A DNA stretch of 64,000 nt from Craterostigma plantagineum (Eukaryota; Streptophyta; Magnoliopsida; Lamiales; Linderniaceae): assembly GCA_027422505.1 (NCBI GenBank), contig JAPQWV010000002.1, forward strand, positions 27,134,501 to 27,198,500, written 5' to 3'. Of the stretch, positions 12,401-21,067 are shown piece by piece (the stretch's first letter is position 1; every line of letters begins with the position of its first letter). The notes beneath the pieces were generated by a model, which was given only the letters and a program-made list of their open reading frames with translations, did not search any database and was not told the DNA's origin. The translations under genes and the position numbers were made by a program.

Positions 12401-15400
12401 GTTCTTTTATTTTACGTCAAATCACACATCAGTCTCACTGACAAAAAGTTGGAAAACACAGAGAAACTCAATCGTTCACAATTCTAAACCCTAAATTCAT
12501 ATCCACCAAACGATATGCACAAATCAAACAAGTAAAATTAAAACTCAAGGGAGAAATTCAACAACACATGAAATAGTTCGTGAGCATCGCAAATTTTAAT
12601 TAAAATAAAAATGGTATACTAAAAAGAGTCCCAATCATTATGGAAAATAGAAGATGCGAGGTATTTTCTAAACGCCTGCATATGAGTTTGATTGAGGCGG
12701 GAGACGTCGTCCTTCTTCATCATAAGCGACATTGCCGCCCGCAACATCGCCACGCCATCTTCTCCCCTGAAAATCATATCGAAAAAGACACTTATTTTTA
12801 AACACGACGACAAAGTAATAAAACGCATCATTCATGAAAACTTACTGATTTTGTTTCCTGAATTCGCGACACCACCTAGCCGGCCAGCTCTTGCCCTTGT
12901 TAGGCATGCGTGTTATCAGTTTCAGTTCCTTGAAAATAGCCGGGATTACGATCCGAAGTTTGTTGATGTCGTCGGCGATAAAGCGCAGCTCGAAGCCAGG
13001 AGGCGCATCGGAGTCGTAAATCGTATACTCCTTTCCCCGCACATCAACAACGAACAACACCATCGGCCTGACGTACGCATGGGGATGGCAACTTTGGTCG
13101 CTAGATCCCACGACCTGCATTTCCAATTTTCGTCCTCCCCATTCGCGAACGGGAGCAATTTCTTGAAGCCTTTCCCACGCGGCTTCCCGATTAGGTTTAG
13201 CACCCCTCGCTCGTCGACGAGCGTCTTAAACGTATGGGGCATGTACGCGACTTTGCTCGCAACCGATTTGCTAAATTTCTGCATGCGTTCGATCCCAGCG
13301 AGGCATTCATCGACATGCTGCAATAAAAGCAAACCGGTTTTTAACACATTCAAGTAAGGTGACGAAAGGTATTTGGTAAATTTATATACGTACCATCTCA
13401 TCGAGTTTAATACCCTCAGTCGCAAGGTTCAGGAGCCATGTAGGGTCGTGTTGTCCTAGGATCCCTTGTACTTTCATGCCGGTAATCTGCAAAGCCGTTT
13501 TTAGCTGACTTTCGACTTTTGGCCACAAGTTTTCGACCTTGAACTGGATATGCCGCTCGAACGCCGAAAGCTTTGGAGGTTTGACTGTATTCGTCGAGGG
13601 GAAATCGGTGAACGGCGTCGTGGTGTACCAAGATGGCTTCTTCGTCCGCTCAGGGGTCTGTTCTGTCACGACGCCTTTTCCTTTGTCGGTCGCTTGGACA
13701 GAAACCGAAGCCTCGGCGTGCGTCTCCAACTGATCAGCGTGGTCCTCTTGAGCCTCTATGTCCGTCACTGCCTCGTGAACCCCGAGACCATAAGCGCCCC
13801 TCCACGACGATGGGTCGACAACCTCGGGCGGTCTCTCTTCATCGGACCGAGCCGGTGCGACATATTCATCGTAACGTTTTTGCGCCCATTCAGACGGACT
13901 GTGACCGTCCCATGCCTCCTGGCTCGGAATATAGCCATCCGGTCCCATGTACGATGTGTTCCTCCATCTCTCATCGTAATCTATACAAGAAATTCGAAAA
14001 TAACTATAAATTATTTTTCACGTCCTTAAGTATAAAAACTGACCAAGCTCGGGCGGTGTAGCGTGCAATCCACCACCAAACTCGGGCTGTGAAGCGTGCG
14101 ATCCACTAGCAAACTCGTTTGGATCGACATCTACATCGTAAATAGTAACTGTTGAGTAATCTGCGCAACTAATTAAAAAATTAAGTATAAAAACTGACCA
14201 AACTCGGGCGGTGTAGCGTGCAATCCACCACCAAACTCGGGCTGTTCAGCGTGCGATCCACTATCAAACTCGTTTGGATCGACATCTACATCGTAAATAG
14301 TAACTGTTGAGTAAACTGCGCAACTAATTAAAAAATTAAGAATAAATAAATATCTTACTATAACGAGCTTCGGTAGGCGGAGTGCGAGACCCGTGATAAA
14401 ATCTGCTCGCCAAACCCTGAACCGAGAGTCCCCAACTCCCTGAGGCTGTCGGCCCACGATCGCATTTCCGTCCAATGTTCCTCGTACGCATCCCACCTTC
14501 TCTCGTTCGTCGACCACCGTCGACCCTCTTCTTCTTGAAACTGATGCAATTGCGTGCCAAGTTGGTCGAATCGCCCAAACAAGTTGGTGAAGTTTTGGTC
14601 CATACGACTTTGCCATTCATCGAAGCGTGGACCCGAGGCGAAACCCTGACCACTTGATCGTGGGGTCTCCGGTGTTGCATGAAAGGCGTGCTCGTGCGGA
14701 GGTTCGGGGTTGCCGTGCGGATGTTCGGGGATTTGGCCGTGATGCTGAATTATATCGGTGTCGCGTCGCTGACTGCCCTCGATCTGGGCGATGGTCTCAG
14801 GCACCAAATTCTGCCGGCTAGAACCCTCACCGCGACGGCGGTGGCCGCGGGAGCACCTAACCTCCACTCCATGCAGGAGTAGAAAGGTCACACGATCGTA
14901 TAGGTCGTGTGCCGGCCCAACGTCGAAGACGCTGTCCCTATAGTACGCCGCCTCCAGCTCGTCCGCTGACGGCACTATTAACCCTGCTAGTACATGGAAC
15001 TTGCTAGCGGCCTCTGCGATGCTCTTCTGTTTCGGGCAATTCTTGCGACCCCAATCCTTCGTCTGCCACCTGCACATGCGTGGCGTGAAATCTTCTTCTT
15101 TGCGCAACGCATAGGCCTCTCCAATGCCCGAGATGCACTCATAAGCTAGTATCTGAATACAAATAACACAATAAATATTAGCAATTACTTATATGTAAAA
15201 ACAAGGTATGCAAAGAAGCTTAATAATAAATCACCTGAAGTGGCTGAACGAACCCACTTATCAGCCACTCCCGTGGGTTCTCCCGTAGATTTTTCCTCAC
15301 AGCGCGCATGACCTCCTTGAAAGCCTCGCTGCCCCAAGGATACTCTGAGAAAGCAATCCGGTCTTCAGCGAGGTGAAGGACCCAGGAAGACACGACGGTG

Positions 15401-18400
15401 TCCTTCTTGGACCTTCGAGGCAGCAACACCGCGGTGGCGAAGTAGACATCCGCCAACTTGAGCTTCTCTTCGTCCACACGTTCCTCGTCGCCAGACATGG
15501 CCTCCAACGCCTGCTTGACGTTCGACAGGCGAATTGTTGAACTAGCGCCAAAATGCCTCCTCGTGAATGCTTCCACGCGGTCCACCGCCGGTATCGCGGC
15601 TGCGAACTTGAGGCCGGTGATTAGGCAATACTCCGATTTTGAAAATCGAAGTGGTTTTTTGCCAACAACCATCCACAGCTCTTCGCGGGTGTGCAGCGCC
15701 GTCTGCCTTTGGATAAGGTACCACAGCAACTGAATCGAGAGGTTAAAGTCCGGCTCGGCCATGACAAGGCGGCCGAACGGACTGTGGGCATAATATACGG
15801 CCAACTCCTCATCGTTAAGGCACTGTCTTATCAGCTGGCTGGCCTCGCCGTATAGCGAGGTCACTGTAGGACGACAATCAGGAACTTCTGTGCCCAACTG
15901 CGTCTTCATCACAACCTAATTTATACGTAAAACACAGTTTAGCCAATTACTTGGTATATGAATATTGAAAATCGAAAACCCTTATGCACATATGGCCAGG
16001 GGACCGCATCGTATATGCTGACAGTCAAGCACGGATGCGACTGAGACCCCTGCGCATGAGCAGGGGACCTGTGCGTATCTTCACGGGATCTGTGTCTACT
16101 TTCACGGGACCCTTGCGTATATTCACGGGACCCGCCCATAAGATGATGGACTAGGCAAGGGTCCCCTGGATATAAGCGCGGGTCCCTTGATTATACGTGC
16201 GGGTCCCCTGACCGTAGCGCGCGGGTCCCGTGTTGTTCTTCACAGGCGCAAGGTCACGAGACCCACGCGCTGCGACCAGGGAATCCGCTCGTTATAACCA
16301 GGGTACCACGCTTATACGCAGTGGACCCGTGCTCCGCCCATCATTTTATGGGCGGGTCCCGTGAATTCTAAGCACGGTCCTATGCTTATCAGCACGGGTC
16401 CGCACCGAATTAGGGTTTGCTGCGTTAAATTGAAGAAGACGCAGAGTAGAGAAAATACCTTCTCGGTGTTCGGGTTGACTGCCATTGTCGATTTACGCTC
16501 TAGGACTGGGTTTACTTGCAGAGAATAGTTGGACTTGCAGAGAAACGATTTGCAGGGCGTTTTGTGTGCAGGAGAAAACGATTGAAGTGAATTGAAAGTT
16601 AAAGTGGTGGTTCTGAAATGCTTTTTAACTTTTACTGTTCCATCACGGGTCAGTTACTTGCAGTTAAACCTAAAAACCCTTTAATGTAATACCCCTTTAT
16701 GTTGAACTAACCTAATTAAATTAAATTAAATACCATAGCACTATCTATATTTTTTAACGGAACTAAATATTACATTATAAAACATAGTTAATTTAAAATA
16801 CAGTACTAATTATATTGTCAAGGTCACGTACATCAATAATAATAGGAATAGCATATCTTGATTGAAAATTATTAAATAATTTATTCTACCCTTCTCGCCC
16901 TTCTCCACCAACCGGAGCTTGGTCGACATCCTTCTGCACAGCGTTGTTTCGGACAACCTCGATCCAACCTGGGCCTTGGATCACTTCGCTCTCAGCCTCG
17001 TCATCGTCGTTTCGGACAGCCTCGGGTGCTTGTCCTTCGATAACTTCGCTCATAACATCGTCGTCGTCGACCTCGAGAGCATCGTCGTCGCCGTTTAGGA
17101 ATCTGTCGATCTCGGCCACGATCCACGCCCTCCTTTGGGAGAGGTCGACACCGAGGTCGGCCTCCAGACGGCGGCGGACGGCGGCGGCCGTGGTAGTCCA
17201 GGGGTCCGAGTGACGGACGATTTCGTGGAGGCGGGCGACGATTTGGGCGTCCGTCACCATTCTTCCTGTTTTGTTTCTGGGATTATTTTTTAAAAATGTT
17301 ATATGCTGTGTGTTTGATAAATCCAAGCCTTATATAGCTTGCAAAACGCCGTAAGAGCTTCCCAAAACCATAACATATAACGCGGGACCAAGCTCTAGTA
17401 CACGGGACCCAAGCTCTAGTGCGCGGGACCCAAGCTCTTGTGCACGGGACCCAAGCTCTACCGCATGAAGCATGCGCGGGTCCCCTGTGTTTACGCGCAG
17501 GTACCCTGCATTTATGCGCGGGTCCCATGATCTAATGGGCCTGCCCTAATGTGCGGGGACAATGCACTGATGCGCGGGGCCCGTGAATTTATGGGCGGGT
17601 CCCGTGAATTTATGTGCAGGTCCCGTGATTTACTCGCCGCACTAATGTGCGGGACTCCTGCTTTAATGTGGGGTCCCACGTTGTAACGCGCGGAACGCGC
17701 GGGTGGCCTGCTCTGCTTTCAAGCAGGGTCCCGGATCAACTGGAAGTAAAAACAATGAACATGTTCGGCCTTCCAAACCGGAATTTCCGAAGCTTTGAGA
17801 ACCCATTGGAAGGGTTTAGGACTGAGAGTTACAGATTTAGATGGTTATATTCAAAATACGACCCGGAAAAATACTTACACTGAAGCGTGAGGTTCGAATC
17901 TTTCGTTCGCCGAGGACTTTCCAGCTTCCTTCCACTGTGAAGAAGCGCGATATGAGGTCGGGGAATTTCTCTTAAGGACGAGGACGATGAAGAAGAATAA
18001 TTCGGTGAGGTGGAGTGGAATGAATGCTTTCTGCTGCAAAATGGACGTGCAGCTTTTAATTCATTTCAGGCGTTGTATTTTATTTTGTTTTTCTTTTTTT
18101 TTTTAATTAATAATAAGGGATTACGAAAAGATGATTAAGTGTTAATTAAAAAGAGTGCTATTGACCAAAAAAAAAGTCAAGAGTGCTATTTTTTTAAACT
18201 TGACCGCGTCAAAGGCCATTTTTTAAAAAGACCCTCATATATGCCCCAACAGTCTTACTCCGCAAATTGAGTTCTTTTTTTTTGTGACAATTTTACGCAT
18301 ATTGTGAATTAACAGATTGGTTGTTTGGGGAAAAACATATTTAGAATTTTAGCCATCTCTGCTTCCTTAACTGTAATTCTTAGTGATAAGTTTGGCTTTG

Positions 18401-20855
18401 ATCTGCTCGTTTTCTCAGATGAGTCGTCATTTAGGTCTGGGTGATGTAAAGCCAGAAGATGTATCAGAAGAGACTGTCAAAGCTGTGGCAGAAACTTTGA
18501 GGTCATCTAATTTTCTAAAGGTTTCTGAAGATGGTGAGTCATAAATTTTTTCGAATTCCTGTAGATCACAAATTAGCTCATTAACTCCTGATTGTTTGTT
18601 TTGCTCCTTATTCAGGGAAGAAGGTTGGCCGAGCAAATGAGCTTGCAAAACCTGATGACATTGAGCAATTGGATGGCAGAACCATTGCGGCCTCACCTCT
18701 GGAATATGATGTAAAGTTTGAAGATGTAGAATCCTTTTTCTGCCAGTATGCAAAGGTATCTCTTGCTACTTTTGATCTGGCTCTATTGTTTATGTGAGCA
18801 TCTGACTGGAGGTTATTGCTTGTATCAGTTGCCACATGAATAGGAAATCTATAAAGGAACTTTGTAGCCCTAGCCGTTTTGTTCACGGACGAGCAAAATT
18901 GAACCTATTATATATGTGTGACTATGTTAAGTAGTTCGGGCTGTATGTAAGATGAGATTTAACTTGTCGTTTGCTGACTTAAGTTTCAGTAACCTTAAAC
19001 ATACAATGTGGTAACCTGCATACTTTCTGATGTCAGGTTAATAGTGTGAGGCTACCTCGACATGTTGCTGATAATAGGCTCTTCTGCGGAACTGCGCTGG
19101 TCAAATTTTCCAGTGAGGATGATGCTGCGAGCATTGTGAAGCAAACCTTAAATTATTCTGGGGTTGAGCTGGAACTGAAACCGAAGTAAGCAATTGTGCT
19201 GGTTGATGTGTACCTTAACTCTGTCAACTTCCTTGCTGTTGTTTTTTTGCGGTAATTTATATAGAATCGTTGGAACTAGAGTCAATGGAAATATTATGTC
19301 ATATTTTGAGAATGATATCCAAAATATTTTTTAGCGGTTGTTATTTTGTATTAACGTACTCTATATGCTTCTCTCCGAAATCAGGAAGGAATTTGATGCG
19401 CACAGAGCTAAGCAAGAAGTTGTAAAAAAGCATCGCTCTACCTCAAATCAGACAGACAAAGCTAATACAGACACTGAGTGAGTACGTTTTTTGTTCTTAA
19501 CTCTGTTCATGATTCAACATGGACCCTACATTATACAGGTACCCCAAGGGTTTGATTGTAGCATTTAAATTGAAGCGGATATCTGATGAAGATTCTGAGA
19601 AGCTCAATGAGAATCAGGAGTCGGCGAATTTTAACGCAGTCACACCAAGCGAAGATGGAGAACAGGATGTGGTGAAAGGAAATTCTGAAGAGACCAAAGA
19701 AGTAGCCTCAGATAATGCTGGGGAAGGTGAAGAATCTGAAGCAGATAAGACTTCGGAGCCTGCAACTGAGCAACCTGAAGTTACTGAGGAATCTCTAGAT
19801 ATTAAAGATGAGAATGAAGATGGACAGTCCGTAATAGAGGAAACCGGTATTACAGCTTACGTGGGCAACAAAAATGTTGTAATGAGGGAGGACTTAAAAA
19901 GCATTTTCCAAAAGTTTGGCGCTGTTAAGGTATTATCTGCTGTACATATTGTTTTGTTATTACCACTACTGAGCAATTCGTGGCTGCAATGATAATTTCT
20001 AAGATATGAGTTTCTGAAGTTTGTCATTGAATCATCGAATTGTGATTCATGTTTCAATGAATCTTGATCGTATTGTTTTGTTTGTTCTAGTTTATTGATT
20101 TCAAGATCGGATCAGAATCTGGATATGTAAGGTTTGAAGATGATGCAGCTTCTCAAAAAGCACGTGCTGCAGCTGTGCTCACGGAGGAGGGTGGTCTGAT
20201 TGTCAAGAATTTCATTGCCATGCTGGACCCTGTCACAGGTCATAGTTCTTTTTTGTCTCTGTATTGCCGACCGTTAAGATCATAACCAATCCAGTAGTAC
20301 ACAGACACACATTCCATCTATACATGGGTTTCCATGGAGATGTTAACTTGTGACGTAGTATTTGCTGTAAAAGTTTCTGGTTTATCTCTAATCTCTTGAG
20401 TTTCATAGCCGTTACACTAGTTGGATTTATAGTTTCTTGGCCTTTTTCACGAACATCATTGCTTTATATATCTGAGAAATTCTTGTGAGAACGAGTAATT
20501 CTTCAAGTGCAGGTGAGGCCGAGAAGGAGTATTGGAGTTTGGTCCGCAACAATCAAAGGGAGCGCCGCCACAATTTCAAGGGCAATCATGGAAGGTACTA
20601 AGTTAATACTCAATTAAGTCCTCTTTCATGAAACTTTAGCATTATTAATATTGGATCTCTCCAACAAACTCGTATTGAAAGTCATCGAAATTAAAGGGAT
20701 CGAGCCAACATTGTTCATATTTTGATTTGCTTTGGTTTTGTAGGGGAGGTAAACACAATAAAGGTGGTAGGCATTTCGGTGGGAAACATCCTCGTCCTAG
20801 AGGAAACGACTCTTCAAACCGTCCTAATAAATCTCGCAAAGTTGCAGCTTCCTAG
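3446..20855 (+). CDS. LA1: La protein (LARP3/La1-type RNA-binding protein), intron 2 expanded by a transposon
   Basis: La binds the 3' UUU-OH of new Pol III transcripts and helps their maturation in the nucleus. Exons: 3446-3487, 3577-3655, 18384-18533, 18616-18755, 19037-19185, 19385-19477, 19539-19929, 20091-20238, 20513-20594, 20744-20855. They sum to 1386 nt (461 residues) with every junction in phase. Domains: La motif (residues about 1-95; VEFYLSDS, SLALICSFSQM), RRM1 (about 105-190; YDVKFEDVESFF, RLFCGTALVKF), an acidic Glu-rich linker, a second RRM (about 300-390; EDLKSIFQKFGAVKFIDFKIG) and a basic Gly/Lys/Arg tail. Oddities: intron 1 (3488-3576) starts with GC, and intron 2 (3656-18383, 14,728 bp) contains an entire MULE. 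The coding frame is undamaged, so the gene may still work if the giant intron is spliced. It is convergent with the ADH-like gene, 212 bases apart. Confidence 0.92.
3750..3814 (+). repeat. Left terminal inverted repeat of the MULE
   Basis: Starts GGTCATATATGGG and ends AAAAAATAGCACTC. It aligns with the reverse complement of 18181-18247 with several mismatches and small gaps, giving a degenerate TIR of about 65 bp. Confidence 0.7.
4199..7193 (+). CDS. DUF1985-Ulp1 (C48 cysteine protease) protein of the MULE, left arm
   Basis: Five exons: 4199-4222 (MAFNANVE), 4990-5675, 5752-6353, 6425-6869 and 6945-7193. The first exon is supported by the inverted copy, which has the equivalent MAVNPNTEK. 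Exon 2 is DUF1985 (SPFGRLVMAEPDFNL, LRFSKSDYCLITGLKF, DWLISGFVQPLQ). Exon 3 is a linker rich in acidic residues. Exons 4-5 are the Ulp1/SENP-type protease. The triad is visible: His in RAHWAVLIFD (codon 6774), Asp in VLHDSLG (codon 6825) and Cys in LDCGVHV (codon 7047), so the active site looks intact. Ulp1 proteases remove SUMO-like modifiers; the substrate of TE-borne copies is unknown. One break: the frame shifts near 5363 in a T run, where one T appears missing relative to the partner gene. Intron 1 is filled with minisatellite. Confidence 0.82.
4305..4870. repeat. GGGACC-rich minisatellite with higher-order structure, in intron 1 of the left DUF1985 gene
   Basis: Starts with a ~21-bp unit (AGGACCCGTGCTTGCAAGC) repeated about four times (4313-4415). 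It then becomes ~20-bp units of type GGGGACCCGCGCTTATACGC arranged in a higher-order block of ~160 bp, seen three times (the CCCGCGCGTT landmark at 4441, 4601 and 4762). Strongly GC-rich against its surroundings. GGGACC and GGTCCC both occur, so strands can fold into hairpins. Not a CRISPR: there are no constant-repeat/unique-spacer units and the setting is eukaryotic. Confidence 0.85.
7290..7815. repeat. Direct duplication of ~220 bp between the Ulp1 gene and the transposase
   Basis: The block beginning TTGATTCTCTGTATGAAACG occurs at about 7306 and again at about 7521. Each copy is followed by GTGATGGGTGATTTGACTTG, then a GGGTCCCC-rich stretch, then AGCACGT and CCACCATATGACTTGATAAA. Copies differ by scattered substitutions and small indels. 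It lies upstream of the transposase start at 7887 and could hold its promoter. Confidence 0.75.
7887..10208 (+). CDS. MuDR/MULE-type transposase, two apparent frameshifts
   Basis: The open reading pieces are 7887-8354, 8317-9195 and 9084-10208. Domain order is typical of plant MULEs: an N-terminal beta-rich domain (VFQVDGKWVI, CRWQSILVDEE), an Asp/His-rich acidic stretch near 8480-8550, a C-C-H-C transposase-associated zinc finger (FRSKKELKDEI, VVKCAKENCEWRI, NTHTC), the MULE transposase core (VSIDATF, LAWGIADGSEGTDPWTWFL, VIISDRNPGI, AFHGFCAWHL) and a C-terminal SWIM zinc finger (RTCTCMMFDI, CPHAVAACG). Candidate catalytic acidic residues are the Asp in SIDATF (codon 9181) and the Asp in ISDR (codon 9369); the Glu in NGSESIN (about 9665) is a possible third. 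Frameshift 1 lies in the T run near 8325 (one T too many); frameshift 2 lies in the T run near 9191 (one T too few). The rest has no internal stops, so loss of function is recent or the shifts are assembly errors. Confidence 0.87.
10303..11566. repeat. Two direct copies of a ~520-bp GC/AT-mixed block
   Basis: Copy 1 runs about 10303-10830 and copy 2 about 11053-11566. Each starts GAATATGGAA.TAGAAAACCC, passes through GGGTCCC-rich minisatellite, GATTAGCAC or GATTACCAC, TTAGGGTTGGT or TTAGGGTTAGT and an AGTGACATGTCAGAGCAG-like stretch, and ends in an AT-rich GAAAATCTAATATTATT segment. The opening AAAACCCTTATGCACA also appears in both DUF1985 introns (inverted near 4920; near 15980), tying these blocks to the arms. 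Between the copies, 10830-11050 is AT-rich with repeated TTAATAAGATAGTCATTA. No gene is seen. Confidence 0.75.
11567..12618. other. Non-coding interior of the MULE
   Basis: AT-rich, no credible ORF. It contains a short GGGACCC/GGGTCC minisatellite cluster at about 11910-12170. Two similar segments near 12270-12310 and 12470-12500 both hold AAACCCTAAATT.ATATC, a weak direct repeat. Confidence 0.5.
12619..16485 (-). CDS. DUF1985 protein with degenerate Ulp1-like C-terminus, right arm of the MULE
   Basis: Read on the minus strand. Exons: 16485-16459 (MAVNPNTEK), 15915-15235 (DUF1985), 15152-about 14359, two copies of a 117-nt exon (14315-14199, 14160-14044), 13980-13394, 13317-12846 and 12766-12619. 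The DUF1985 exon and start of exon 3 are clearly homologous to the left-arm gene (RKEEDFTPRM, VFDVGPAHDLYDRV). Downstream it diverges: a Gln/Glu/Arg-rich coiled stretch (MDQNFTNLFGRFDQLGTQL), then a C-terminal region with VLFVVDVRGKEYTIYDS and GEDGVAMLRAAM. These match the beta-strand and active-site helix of Ulp1 proteases but without the catalytic His and Cys. The frame shifts by one base near 13205 in a G run, and exon 3 joins the mini-exons one base out of phase, so another lesion or a different donor exists there. The product may be a pseudoprotease or a decaying copy. Confidence 0.7.
14041..14350 (-). repeat. 155-bp tandem duplication containing a whole 117-nt exon
   Basis: Units 14041-14195 and 14196-14350 are nearly identical. 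Each includes an acceptor (GCGCAG), a 117-nt exon that enters and leaves in phase 1 (encoding DVDVDPNEFDSGSHAEQPEF and similar), and a donor GTCAGT. Because the exon is a multiple of three, duplication adds 39 residues without changing frame. Within each exon there is also a shorter internal repeat (AEQPEFGGG and ATPPEFG). Confidence 0.8.
15965..16425. repeat. GGGACC-rich minisatellite in intron 1 of the right DUF1985 gene
   Basis: Counterpart of the 4305-4870 array, in the inverted arm. Units such as TCACGGGACCC.TGCGTATAT at 16090-16140 and GCGGGTCCC at 16175-16230, with less regular spacing than on the left. It ends at TGCGGACCCGTGCT (read on minus), which matches the left arm. Confidence 0.8.
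16886..17260 (-). CDS. Small DEK_C-domain protein, likely captured by the MULE
   Basis: The open frame from Met at 17260 (MVTDAQIVARLHEI) gives about 124 residues. The first 60 match the DEK C-terminal domain found at the N-terminus of plant SWIB/MDM2 proteins and in DEK: MVTDAxIVxRL, then SDPWTTTAAAVRRRLEADLG and VDLSQRRAWIVAEIDRFL. This helical domain binds DNA. The rest is acidic and contains two copies of SEVI(E/Q)G. No SWIB domain follows, so only the first part of a host gene is present. A Met 22 codons upstream is also in frame, but that extension has no family similarity. It is GC-rich relative to its flanks, and minisatellite lies directly upstream (17375-17745), where a promoter would be. 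It sits between the right TIR and the right DUF1985 gene, a position with no equivalent in the left arm. Confidence 0.7.
   Translation of the reverse strand: MVTDAQIVARLHEIVRHSDPWTTTAAAVRRRLEADLGVDLSQRRAWIVAEIDRFLNGDDDALEVDDDDVMSEVIEGQAPEAVRNDDDEAESEVIQGPGWIEVVRNNAVQKDVDQAPVGGEGREG
17375..17745. repeat. GGGACC minisatellite upstream of the DEK_C gene
   Basis: Short units such as CGGGACCCAAGCTCTAGTG (17400-17460, four near copies) followed by GCGGGTCCCGTGAATTTATG-type units to about 17700. Same family as the arrays in the DUF1985 introns. Confidence 0.8.
18181..18247 (-). repeat. Right terminal inverted repeat of the MULE
   Basis: The reverse complement begins GGGGCATATATGAGGG and runs to AAAAAAATAGCACTC, matching the left TIR with mismatches. 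The La intron acceptor follows 136 bases later. Confidence 0.7.
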
Positions 20856-21067
20856 TAAGAAGGTTTCTTGCTGGAAACACCATCATTTTGTGCTCTTTGG
20901 TTACCTTATAATACAGGTTATGTTTTTTGTAAATTCCATTAGTATGGCAATTTTGATTGCAGAGTGCATAAATGCTTTATTCATGATAACACCACGAGTT
21001 TTCACATCTCTAAATTCCAAGACAGGTAAAATTGCAATAAGACTATAAGAGCCTCCTCCACCATGGC

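Larger units (their letters stand above)
3750..18247. mobile_element. Mutator-like element (MULE) with DUF1985-Ulp1 genes and a captured DEK_C gene
   Basis: A ~14.5 kb element wholly inside La intron 2. It carries a MuDR-type transposase (7887-10208, +), a DUF1985-Ulp1 gene (4199-7193, +), its inverted, diverged partner (16485-12619, -) and a DEK_C gene (17260-16886, -). The ends are degenerate terminal inverted repeats, both starting GG..CATATATG. Inward, homology between the two arms continues from the tiny first exon through the DUF1985 exon to about 6060 on the left and 14870 on the right. The flanks agree only partly (tagcatctt left, aacagtctt right), so the expected 9-11 bp target duplication is decayed or the border is off by a few bases. 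MULEs carrying Ulp1-like genes are known in plants (Kaonashi-type and cucurbit elements). This palindromic layout with an added DEK_C gene is not one I recognise. Confidence 0.85.

Noticed and set aside
12692..13357. 221-codon plus-strand ORF
   Set aside because: Shadow of the minus-strand exons of the right-arm gene; those exons have splice sites and family motifs, this frame has none.
17880..17920. GGTTCGAATC, a tRNA B-box-like motif
   Set aside because: No A box, no foldable acceptor stem or anticodon arm at the right distance.
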